A stretch of DNA of 64,000 nt from Tetraselmis striata. Its lineage: Eukaryota > Chlorophyta > Chlorodendrophyceae > Chlorodendrales > Chlorodendraceae. Below, in pieces: positions 54,560 through 64,000 of this stretch. The DNA is taken from positions 1 through 64,000 of the forward strand of contig VCJN01003346.1 of NCBI GenBank assembly GCA_006384855.1, in the 5' to 3' direction. A model generated the notes under the pieces. It had not been told where the DNA came from and made no database searches. It saw only the letters and a list, made by a program, of their open reading frames with translations. The position numbers and the translations under genes were made by a program. Position 1 is the first letter of the stretch; every line of letters starts with the position of its first letter.

Positions 54560-57200
54560 GAAGGAACCCTAACCACTGGTAGTAAGCATTTATTCAACGT
54601 ACGGGATGAGGGGGCTTTGTGGTTTCCCGAGCTCGATCTTGGGGCACGATGCAAGACGTACGAGGGCGCCGGCCGGCCCGATCGAGGGGCAGACGAAGGG
54701 CGGTCGAGAAACCGGGGTCGGGCACCATGCCCGGAGGGGAGCCGAAAGGCGACAACGGGCCACGTGGGAGGACAGACGCGGTGACGCCGTCGCGCACGCC
54801 GCGGCGGCCGGGTGCCAACTGCCAAGAGGTCCGGGGAGGGCGGAAAGACAACTACCATCTCGGACACCATTTCCGAAAGGCGCTGGTGCCAGCTCCGGTC
54901 GGACCAGTAGGGCACAGTGACGGTGGCTGCCGCCGCGCCGTAGGTGTGGAGTTTGATGACGATATCGTCGATGAGGCCCCATGCTGGGGGGTGCACTAGT
55001 TGTGGTTGGCTGCGACACCACACTACGTCGTCGGATAGGCGCAGGCTGTCGGTAGCCTCATTGTGGGGATCGCGCTAGCGGCAGTTGTATCGTGGAAGGC
55101 GAACATTTCCCATCGTAGCGAAGCGGTCGATGGTGTGACGACCCCAGATATTCTCGAGATGGTTGAAGTGGCGCGGGTGGAACGCCCAGTCGTTGTAGTC
55201 AATCTCGCGCCTGAGTAGGCGTCCAGTCCAGATGTTCGCCGTGGTCTTGATGATGTAGCGCGCAAGATGACCGTGGATGTCATTGGTGTCGAGAGCGAAC
55301 CACAGCTTCCGTTAATCGGTCATGCGCATGGGGGAGCGGGAATTGAGTTTGACGAGGATGTAAACCACCGCCATGTTGTCCTTGGGGAGCAGAGGATGAG
55401 ACCGAGGGCCGTTATTGCAGCGAGCGACTCGAGTTTTCGCTGGTGGGGGGGGGGGGGGGGGGGAAGGCAAATCGTATACTGTTCTACTGCGAGTCGAACG
55501 CCATGCCGAGGTGCTCCAGTCGTTGCACCGGCTCCCGCTGGCCTTTGTTGGGGTGTCGGCTGGGGCCTAGCTTCCTTGATGATGCTTAGTGAGGCGATGC
55601 GATCTCGTACGGGGTAGGCTTGCGCTCGGCTCGTCGACGTGAAGAACATGAAATCGTCCATGTAGGGGAGCATGCGACAACCGCAGAAGTGTCGGCGCAG
55701 TGTTTTGCGTCGTCATATGTCGCGGGCCATACTACCAGGGTAAATTAGTCGGCGCCGCTGTCTAGGGATCCCCCCCTCCCGAGGGGCCGCCGTCTTCATG
55801 TGGTTCATCTAGAGGGACGAGCACTGCGAACCGATTAGCGGTGACGATATCGTGGAACGGGTCCGGCCATTCGGAGGGAGAGTCATTGTGGGCCGGTTCG
55901 GGAATGGAGCTTGCATACACGCGTTCATGCATGGGGAGTTGGATATCCTCACGGATGGCGTCCACTGGGAAAGAAGACATGACAGCATGGAAGTGATCGG
56001 AGGCGTCCAAGAGTAGTCCAACTATGTCGAGAGCTAGAGGGGGGGGGATATGATGGGCCGCCATGCGATGAAGTGGTCGAGAACGCGGCAGCGGCCCCTC
56101 AAACAAGTGCCGCGTTCGCCTGCCGATACATCCCTCGGCCATATGGGTTTACCGCCGGGAAGGCACCGCCAACGCCGGAGTAGAGCCGCCAACTCCCTTT
56201 CATCCATGTTCGAATCCCCCCCTCCACGAATCCCCACCATGATCAAATCCCTTGGATATAACGCGTACGACGAAACCGCGCCAATAACTCTTCGCACATG
56301 CCGTCCCGACGCGGTTCTGTCTAGGAACCGGTGGGCAAATATGCCGAGATAAGTATGGTGGCCGCGGAGTCACTGCAAGCTTCGCCCACCCGGACAAAGG
56401 TTTAATATGGGTGTCGCGCGCCGTCTGCCCGCGCCCGATCCGGCGGCAGCGGACTAACAGCACACAACACCCACGTAGTTCCGATGCAACGCGGTCTCCG
56501 AACGAATAGCACTCGGAGTATACCCATTAAAACGCACTTGTACATCGGTCCCCGTAACCGTGGTCTCCTGAACGAGCGGAACATCTACGGATCGCTCGAT
56601 CAGCATCGCGCCAACATCATCCTCCACCTTAAAGGACAACCCCTTCACATTAGATAAGTTTCGCACCGCACGGACGGGTGGGCATGGGAGGGAAGAAGAA
56701 GTGCGAGGGTGGAGAGGAGGGGGAGGGCGGGCGGCGTGGCGATCTCAACACGAGCGATGTCCCCTCATCAAGTACCACCCCCATCGGCACCTAAAACGTT
56801 GTTGACGATTGCGGCCATGCGCACCCTGCCTTTATTGGGTATAATACACATCAAAGCGCACTAGCCCATCTCGCCGCAACACAAGATTGATCTTCGGAAT
56901 GGCCGAGGGCCGGCCATTAAACGCCCGATCGACGCGGTTCCACAAGGCAGGTAGTGGCGACAGGTCCCCCAAACAACACACACGGCGCAGGGACGCCCCA
57001 TGTCCCCAACCAGGTGCGCCCAACCGTCATCAGGTGCGGAACCCCCGGCACTATGACGAATGCACCCGTTGGCGCGCGGCTGCCCATGTCGGGGCTAACC
57101 CTACCTACGCCATCATAGGTAGCGACTAAACCCTCAGGCTTCATCCGATTGCCCGCGGGGAAGGGGGGGGGCGGGGGTGACGAGATCATACCCTATATGT
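54560..57200 (-). mobile_element. DIRS-like retroelement fossil, minus strand
   Basis: Recognisable parts, in minus-strand order: Gag-like or unknown fragments (RPSAIPKINLVLRRDGLVRF near 56840-56930, FKVEDDVGAMLIERSVDVPL near 56600), a segment near 55800-56000 (FPVDAIREDIQLPMHERVYA), the RT catalytic box LPYMDDFMFF near 55640-55670, and the C-terminal PPAWGLIDDIVIKL...VTVPYWSDRSWHQRL near 54870-54990. The last matches the stretch that follows the RT-RNase H domain in DIRS elements. The copy is broken at many places and lacks a recognisable RNase H core and recombinase. A poly-G tract (55445-55463) lies within it. Whether the fragments right of 56400 belong to the same element is uncertain. 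Confidence 0.6.
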
Positions 57201-57992
57201 ATATTTAGGGTCCCTCAACTCCTCTTGAGTGCCCAGGAGGAGCACTACAGTACATACTGTAGGTGTATATGCCGGCGGCACGGCGCACAGCAGAATGTAG
57301 ACAGCAGAATGTAGCCGTGCGGCCCGCGCGGAAATAGCAGAATACATCCGTGGTAATGTCGTATCTCGGCCGGTAGTACGACGGTTCTACCAGGGGTAAG
57401 GCCGTACTGCTTCCACCGCGCAATTGCTGCAGTGGACGTTTTCTATTGCCTTTTCGGATGGTTTCCTGATCGCCTTTTGCAGCTAGCAGCAGAAGGCGAT
57501 ATCAGGAAATCACCAAAAAAAAAGAACAATCAGAAAAGTCCTCTACAGTGACTGCGAGGTGGAAGCAGTAACATTATATTTACATGCGCTAGCAGCAGAA
57601 GGCGATATCGGAAATCACCAAAATAAAAGGCAATCAGAAAGGTCGCAAAGGCAAAGGCAAACATTAGTCGCTACTACTACAGTCTGCTGCTATTACTACT
57701 ACTACTACTACTACTACTACCACACGGGTAGAACACTCTGCTGCGGCGGCGCCCGCCAGCAGACCGCGCGACGACGGTGATAAGGATTTGCTGGCGAGGC
57801 ATCAGCGCTATCACCACAACGCATCCCCCGCCTTATTCGTCTCGAAATACAGCCGCAGCCCACGCTCCACACTCACCAGATCGAAGGCCACACGACTCCT
57901 GCGCGCGTCGTCATCCGCCGCGCGCTTACAAGCTACCGGCTTGCCAGCAGTTGGGCGATCACGGGTACGGTGCGCGGGGCGGGGCGGGCGCG
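57201..57992. repeat. Dispersed 40-bp repeat copies and CTA microsatellite
   Basis: GCTAGCAGCAGAAGGCGATATC followed by AGGAAATCACCAAAA occurs at about 57482-57519 and, with a small deletion, at about 57588-57624; a third copy is at 25851. Immediately left of the first copy, TTTCCTGATCGCCTTTTGC (57462-57480) is its inverted complement, making a short hairpin. An ACT/CTA trinucleotide run lies at about 57690-57722. The right part should hold the RPB5 promoter. Confidence 0.7.
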
Positions 57993-59862
57993 ATGGACAA
58001 CGCCACCAAGCTGTTCCGCATCCGGCGCACCTGCCTGCAGATGCTGCGCGACCGCGGGTACCTCGTCTCCGAGGTAAGACTGCAGTGTGGGTTTAGCGCA
58101 GGCCAGCGTAGGGCAGCAGGCTTGCGAACGGGCATGCCGTGTCGCCGAGGCGGTCCACTGGCGGCCGAGGGGTCACGACGACGAACTCGGTGACGTGGGT
58201 TTATTTCGGGCCATCAATTTATTTATTTTTTCCTGGGCGCCCAGCGGGCGGGGCGGGCGGTTCAGCGGGCTGAGGTGAAATGGCGGCGCAGGCGGAGTTG
58301 AACCAGACAAAAGAGAGCTTCACGGATAAGTTTGGCGACGAGCCCCTGCGGGATCAGCTCACCATCCTGGTGTGCAAGCAGGACGATCCCACAGACCAGG
58401 TGGGGCCATACGGGGGCTGAGCGGGCGCGCGTCGGAAGCCGGGGGGGGGGGGGGGGGGGGGCGTGGCTTACGCCGTGCGCGGATATTAACGCGCGCTGCT
58501 TGCGACGGGTGCAGATATTTGTGTTTTACCCGGACGAGCTCAAGATCGGCGTGTCCACCATCAAAACCTACTTCAACCGCATGAAGGAGGAGGGCGTGCA
58601 CCGCGCGGTGATGGTCATGCCCGGCACGCTCACCTCCTTCGCCAAGACTAGCCTGCAGGACATCTCCAGCAAGTACCATATCGAGCAGTTCAAGGAGACG
58701 GAGCTGCTGGTGAACATCACGCAGCACGTGCTGGTGCCGGAGCACCGGCTGCTGATGCCCGAGGAGAAGCGCGCGCTGCTTAACCGCTACAAGGTCCCCC
58801 CCCCCCCCCCCCCCCCACCTATCCCTGGCCACGCCTCCCTGCCGCGGCCTCCCATCCTCAGATAGCGCGGTTCCTGCAGGTGTCGGACACGCAGCTGCCA
58901 CGCATCCAGGTGGGCGACCCCGTGGCTCGCTACTACGGGCTGCAGCGCGGACAGGTCCGCCCCCCTGCCAGCCCCCTTCCCCCCCCCATTCCCCCCCACA
59001 CACCCACACGAAGCACGCCTCACATACCCAAGCGCCCACCCCATGCATGCGGCGACAGCCAGTGAGGGCAGCGGAGGGGGGGAGGGGGGAGAGGTGGACA
59101 CGGCGATGCGGTGTGAACGTAATCCACCCATTTGCCCCATGTGAGTATCGGCAGTCCTGGGAGGGGTGTGTCATTGCTCGCAATGAATCAGGATGAAATA
59201 TTGCCAATTACGTTCTCATTGCGAATGAAAGGATAGCAACTATCGCAGGCACTGCGCCATGGCTGCTAGGGCTCTAGGCGACGGTTCTAGTGCCAGGGTT
59301 TTTAATATGCCCCTTGGAGGGGATACGGATTATAGTTCAAGTCCAATCATTTCTGATTAAAAAAAAAAAAAACATCAAAACTTTAGGGCTCGCCGGGTCT
59401 GGCCGCTCAACTGGCCGAGTCATGCGGATGCTTTTTAGGGGTGGGGTTGTCATGCCTGCGCGTGCGCACACTGCACGCACCGCCCCGCACCACGCATGCG
59501 CCGGGAATCGGAGTCGTTGGCAATGCCATGTCTTCAGGCCAGCATGCCGCCCCTCCGTGCTTATCTTTCATGGGCGCTCACCCCCTCCCCCCCCCCTTCC
59601 TCGATGCTGCTCGGCGGTGCAGGTGGTGAGGATAGTGCGCCCCTCCGAGACCGCGGGTCGCTACGTCACCTACAGGTACGGCCACCGCATTGCCGCTCTG
59701 CTCAGCCCCGCGCCGCTCTACCCGGCCCCGCGCCGGTCCTCTGTGCTGAGACACTGCTGCAAGATGTGCCTGGAGGGTTGCGACGATTCAATGTCTGCGC
59801 TTGAAGGAATAGTTTGGGAAACATTTTGCCATTTTCGAGAAATGCACAGATCTAGGGGCTGA
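57993..59862 (+). CDS. RPB5: RNA polymerase subunit RPB5
   Basis: Exons 57993-58073, 58292-58399, 58515-58793, 58880-58954 and 59623-59862 join in phase 0. RPB5 is shared by RNA polymerases I, II and III and sits in the lower jaw. The N-terminal part reads [38 protein letters not shown] and [20 protein letters not shown]. The conserved C-terminal domain is complete: [63 protein letters not shown]. Family members normally end two or three residues after TYR, whereas this frame continues about 60 residues to 59862. A donor-like TACAG|GTACGG sits exactly at that point (59682), so a short last exon downstream is likely and the extension is probably intron. Intron 2 carries poly-G, intron 3 starts GTCCCCCC with a poly-C tract. 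Confidence 0.93.
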
Positions 59863-61313
59863 AAACGAGGTGTCGCGTGATCTGAGGAGGGAAGCGGATG
59901 TCGTTGCCGGCAGCGAGTGTTGATCCGAGCGCACAAGAAGAGAACAACTCGCGAAATCACCCGCTGGTTCCCGCCACTATATTGTATGGAACAGTCGGTC
60001 ATGACACCCGTCCTTTCGGGGATCAATCCGGGGGACGGGCCAAACACGATCTCCCGTGCATGGAACCTCAGCGACGGAGGGCGTCCTCTGTGCACGGCCC
60101 AAAGCTGGAATCCAATCTCAGAGTCGAAAGTAAAGGTTGCGGCGTTACGTTGCCGAGTCGGGGTTGTCCGGCCGCGTTACTCGGGCAGCCGTGCATGAAG
60201 GGCCGGGAACAAAGGGGGGCGCCGTTTGAGAGGCGCAGCATCCGGCACGCACGGGGCTCCTCCAAAGCTGATGCATGAAACGGTTTGTAGGTGCCGTCAG
60301 TGCCGCATCCAGCGAGCACGGGTCGACCCCCCCTCCCCCCCCCCCCCCCCCCCCGCCGCTGGCTACCCCTCTCGAACTCCCTGCCCATGCTGACGCCGGC
60401 GTCTCTCGGCTGTTCCGCGCAGGCTGTGCACTTGAGGCGGTGCGGTGAAGGGAGCGCGCGCGCGCAGGGGCGCCACCCTCCTCCAAGGCCTCCGATGCAC
60501 CTGAGAGCGCTGCGGCCCAACCCGTGAGCCAGCCTCTGGCGCCCGGGAGGACGGCCCCTCCCTCCCGAGGGGGCAAAGTGCCCTGGCCGTGCCGCTCCGA
60601 GCACGCCATGCGTGTAAGGACACCCGGAGCGGCTGCATCGCAGCAGTATTGCAGCACCGCAGCATCTGAGTCGCGTTTGCAGCTCGTCGCGGGCCCAACA
60701 TCGGCGCTTCGCAACGTCGCCGCCATGGCACTGTGTTGCATTCACACACGGCACTCCTGACTATTTGAGATGCAGGTTTGTGGGGTACAACGTTAAACCT
60801 TACGCAGCGTTAGTCCTACGTGACGGTATCGGAGACGTAATGTTCCGTTGAGGGGTCCTGATGGTGTCATGGATGTGCTGCTGTGCTGACGGGTAACCCG
60901 CCACACCCGCCTAGTCAGGCGCGCCGGCGGACCTGTGGCGATGCCCAGGGGATGTTTGGGCCATAGCAGGTGCTGATCAAATCCTACTTTATAAATTACA
61001 TTCTAAGAGCACAAATACTGATGAGCACTGTGAATAATCAATGCAGCATGGCAGCAGCAGGGTTGTAGGGCTTTTACTGCCCTACCTATGAAAGCAATCG
61101 ACAGATATCAGCAAACGCAGAGGGGCGGTGACGGCAGGACGGCTATATTACCAAGCAAAGGAGGTGAGAGAGGGGGGAAGGGCGGATTCAGAGGTTAAAG
61201 TGAGCTTGTTGCGGTTTCAATTTTAGGGCATTTAAACCCTAAAAGCTTGCAACGACCCTTTTTACAACTTAAACCCTAAACCCTACACGCGCCCATGCCG
61301 GGACGCGGCGCGC
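59863..61313. other. Intergenic, no gene seen
   Basis: It contains a poly-C tract at 60330-60354, GC-rich DNA to 60760 and then AT-richer DNA. Telobox-like words (AAACCCTAAA) occur at about 61232-61242 and, as two joined units, at 61268-61281. A last RPB5 exon could lie in the left part. Confidence 0.4.
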
Positions 61314-62692
61314 TCAGAGCAGGTCGAAGAAGATGTCCAGGCCCTGGCCCAGCTCCCAGATGGAGATGCCGGTGCCGAACGCTGCGGCCGCCTCCAGCCG
61401 CACCTGCAGCACAGTCGGCGGCACTGTGGTGAGCTTTCCCCAGGGTTGGGGCGGGTGGAGAGGGCACTGTACTGGAGGGAGAGGGGACAACGACTTGCCG
61501 GGCGCCGGGAGGGTGAGATGGCATTTGCGGCAGGCCAGCAGTAGCACATCCTACGGAGATACGACCAATGAAACCCCAGTACAGGTATATGTCACGATAC
61601 CCGTAATTTGTTTAGCATATCATATGTACCCTGGTACTACCGTACGCATACTTCTATGACTGTACTTTGGGTCCGTGCACAATGACTGTTTTCGCTCCCC
61701 CGTCCCCCCCCCCCCCCCCCCCCCCCCCCCCGCAAGGAAAACAACAAAATCAATCAAAATACTATCCTTGCACAGCACCGCACACCGGAGTTCTCGGTGC
61801 GGTGTGACTAAACAATGCGTTGGTCTCGGGACCCGAGCGCCCAATGCTATAGGATGTTATGTGCATCACAAACGTACACCGATTGTATGTGTGGGCGATG
61901 TGCAAATATGTGCACGCAGGAGCCAATACCTGTGTGTAGATGTGGGCACACACGTATAATACGTATGCAGCATGTTGTACGGGGGCCGGCGCGGAAATGC
62001 GTAGAACTAACACTGCAACTAAGGGGTTGCCCTGCCGGTCAGATGATGCTGGATATGATGGATGAAATTATTAGTGAAACAGCGGCGAGTGTTTCCGCTA
62101 TCGTTTGCACGCAGCCCCTATTGGAGTCTCATATATATCAAGGGCATTGATTCCAACAACCTGTGCGCCGGTAATTTAAATGGGTACATATCAACATATT
62201 GTTCTATATTTACGACACGTATTAGTATATCGTACTGTACATGTACTGTATTTTATTACAATGTATTATATACTCGATTTTTTATATATACATACATGCC
62301 CACACACATATATGTATATATATAAATATACATACATACATACATGCATGCATATATATATATATATATATCTTTATATATATATATACATACATATAAT
62401 ATCGCATTCGAGGGTCTGCAATAGGGTTGACGAGGGTTCAGGCGACCCGTTCTGAGGGCAGCACCTGGATGGACTTCAGCGTGGGGTAGTACATCGTGTG
62501 GCTCTCGCTGTTGGCGCGGTACTCGAAGCGATGCTCCGCGTTGACGGGCTCCCACTCCACGTCCACCTCGCTCTCCGACATGCCCTCCTGCCGCGCAGTA
62601 GCCGCGCCCAGCACACCGCCCTCAGCCCCCCCCCCCCCCCCCCCCCGCCTTACATGTCGGCATTTGCACCAACCCACTCCCCATTGCCCCAA
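61314..62692 (-). CDS. Unidentified protein, three exon-like segments
   Basis: Three minus-strand pieces look coding. The first (about 62602-62471) reads [20 protein letters not shown], then [15 protein letters not shown], ending at a donor CAG|GTGCTG. A second (about 61552-61494) reads [19 protein letters not shown]. The last starts after CTGCAG near 61403 and reads [20 protein letters not shown], then GLDIFFDLL and stops at 61314. The C-x2-C in the middle piece might bind metal. Between the first two lies an AT microsatellite and a poly-C tract (61707-61731). I recognise no family, and phases at the joins could not be confirmed; the 5' end is probably left of the poly-C tract at 62627-62647. 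Confidence 0.4.
62180..62400. repeat. TA / TACA microsatellite region
   Basis: Long alternating TATATA and CATACATA stretches (densest 62283-62398), presumably inside an intron of the unidentified minus-strand gene. Confidence 0.85.
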
Positions 62693-64000
62693 CCCCTTTC
62701 CCCAATAACCATGATAAACTTAACTGAACATGCCGTAGTGTTCTGTGATTGGATTGGCTCTTATATTATACTGTTCTCAGACCGCCACCACATGGGGGTC
62801 GCCGTGTGGATATATCGCACCCCCGCCGTATACTTTCCGGCTTGTTTGTTTCATCCGGTTTATAACCGGTCCTGACGGTACATATGGTACGTGTATGCAA
62901 GGTCTATTCGACGGGATTTGGTCGGGAGGCGCATAGCAAAAATCCCGCCTTTGAGAGGCAACAAGTAACCCCCCCCCCCCCCCAATGTAATTCAATGTCG
63001 TAAAGCTGTTTGTAGAACCATACCATTTGTAGCCCTCCCCCCCCCCCCCCCCCCCTCCCCCCTCCTAGTGCAGGAAAATACGACGGTGCATCACCAAATA
63101 GCCGCTTTCCTCCCGAACGAACAGCCCCGCAGGCGGGTAGACTGTTATATCTGCGCCTGATAATTAGCATCCTCCTCGCCACCGCTGCGGCCTCCATCCT
63201 ATGTCGTATCGGGCCATTATGGCGTGCCGTTTTAGACTATATGGGCGTGGAATGCCAGCGTCGTATGCGTGATCCACCCCCCACCCCAACATATGTTTCT
63301 GCATTTATTGGCGTGTGTGTGTGCCCCTTCCCCAGATTTTCATCTCAAAAGATAAGACCGTGTTTATTTTTATTATCCTATCGCCATTGTCATATATACC
63401 GGTATATGGTAGTATAGTCTGGAACTACTACAGTCTATCAGAATACAGTACACCACAAACAATGCTTGTGTCTGCCACATGAATGCCGGGAAAGACTTCA
63501 TTATTATTTTCGGACCCTAGAGTCCGATTCGATGGTAACGTGTAGGGGGGGCTACATAAGGGTAACATGTTCTACAATCGCAGCCGGATGGCGGTCTCTG
63601 ATAACATGGCGGGAGGCGGGAGCAAAGTAACATGATCATTTCCTCTTTAGCCAGGGGCTTTTGTGATGCGCCGGCGGGCCGATTTCCACTCAACACAACA
63701 TCATAAATTTCCAGAAAGTACCTGAAGCAACGAATCCTTTATCAATAAACCAACAAACGCTATGGCGGGATGCAATATTTAGAATACCCACATGGCGACA
63801 CGCCCCTATGGCGGGGGACTGAAAAAGTTAAGGAACACTGGCAAATCCAATAAAACAGTACGATGTAGTCAGTGTCATATGCACTCGGCAGAGCACATAA
63901 TAGGAGACGCGTGAAAGCGGAAGAGAGGAAGTGGGAGGGGAGGGCGGGTTCGGGGTCCATTGGCGCTATTGTCTCCTGCATGCTGGCTGGTGGGAAGACG
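62693..64000. other. Intergenic to the right edge, no gene seen
   Basis: It contains poly-C tracts at 62970-62983 and 63037-63055. No frame or RNA gene is convincing; the right edge carries nothing recognisable. Confidence 0.4.

Noticed and set aside
61228-61281. Telomere or chromosome end
   Set aside because: Only one or two CCCTAAA units are present inside the contig; these are at most telobox-like words.

Overview
The window looks like nuclear DNA of a green alga (Chlorophyta). Genes are GC-rich and cut by many short GT-AG introns, the pyruvate kinase is the divergent plant cytosolic type, the chlorophyte polyadenylation word TGTAA lies 80-195 bases after four stop codons, and DIRS-type retroelement remains are present. 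There are no operons, bacterial promoters or CRISPR arrays. All exon models were read by eye from splice signals, reading phase and remembered family patterns; no database was searched.

Layout. 1-630: end of an unfinished minus-strand reading frame with a short palindromic repeat in front. 2526-5587 (+): HET/TIR-like domain protein with a long disordered tail. 6141-9204 (+): DIRS-like retroelement. 11697-14722 (-): GT31 glycosyltransferase. 15164-17560: nested repeats, tRNA-like fragments and a lone copy of the DIRS terminal repeat. 18202-20910 (-): broken, unidentified coding DNA. 21709-25501 (-): pyruvate kinase, 12 exons. 26276-27329 (+): single-domain ER protein disulfide isomerase. 28419-29235 (-) and 41304-42102 (+): paralogous thioredoxins. 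30340-31500 (+): second DIRS fossil. 32132-36250: BED/Tudor-like fragments, a 30/31-bp minisatellite and a Cys-rich reading frame, probably transposon territory. 36690-37850: 370-bp tandem array. 39996-40932: exact 187-bp direct repeat. 43507-45473 (-): VHL-beta domain joined to a zinc metallopeptidase. 46550-50500 (+): BCS1 mitochondrial AAA chaperone. 51350-53782 (-): intronless HTTM-like membrane protein. 54560-57200 (-): third DIRS fossil. 57993-59862 (+): RPB5. 61314-62692 (-): unidentified two-exon fragment.

The host genes are unrelated housekeeping or secretory functions (glycolysis, redox and protein folding, complex III assembly, transcription, Golgi glycosylation) and do not form a pathway cluster. 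The most distinctive feature is the roughly thirty long poly-C/poly-G tracts. Many are intronic, and in several introns the C run begins within a few bases of the 5' splice site. The VHL-metallopeptidase fusion and the HET-like protein are the most interesting proteins.
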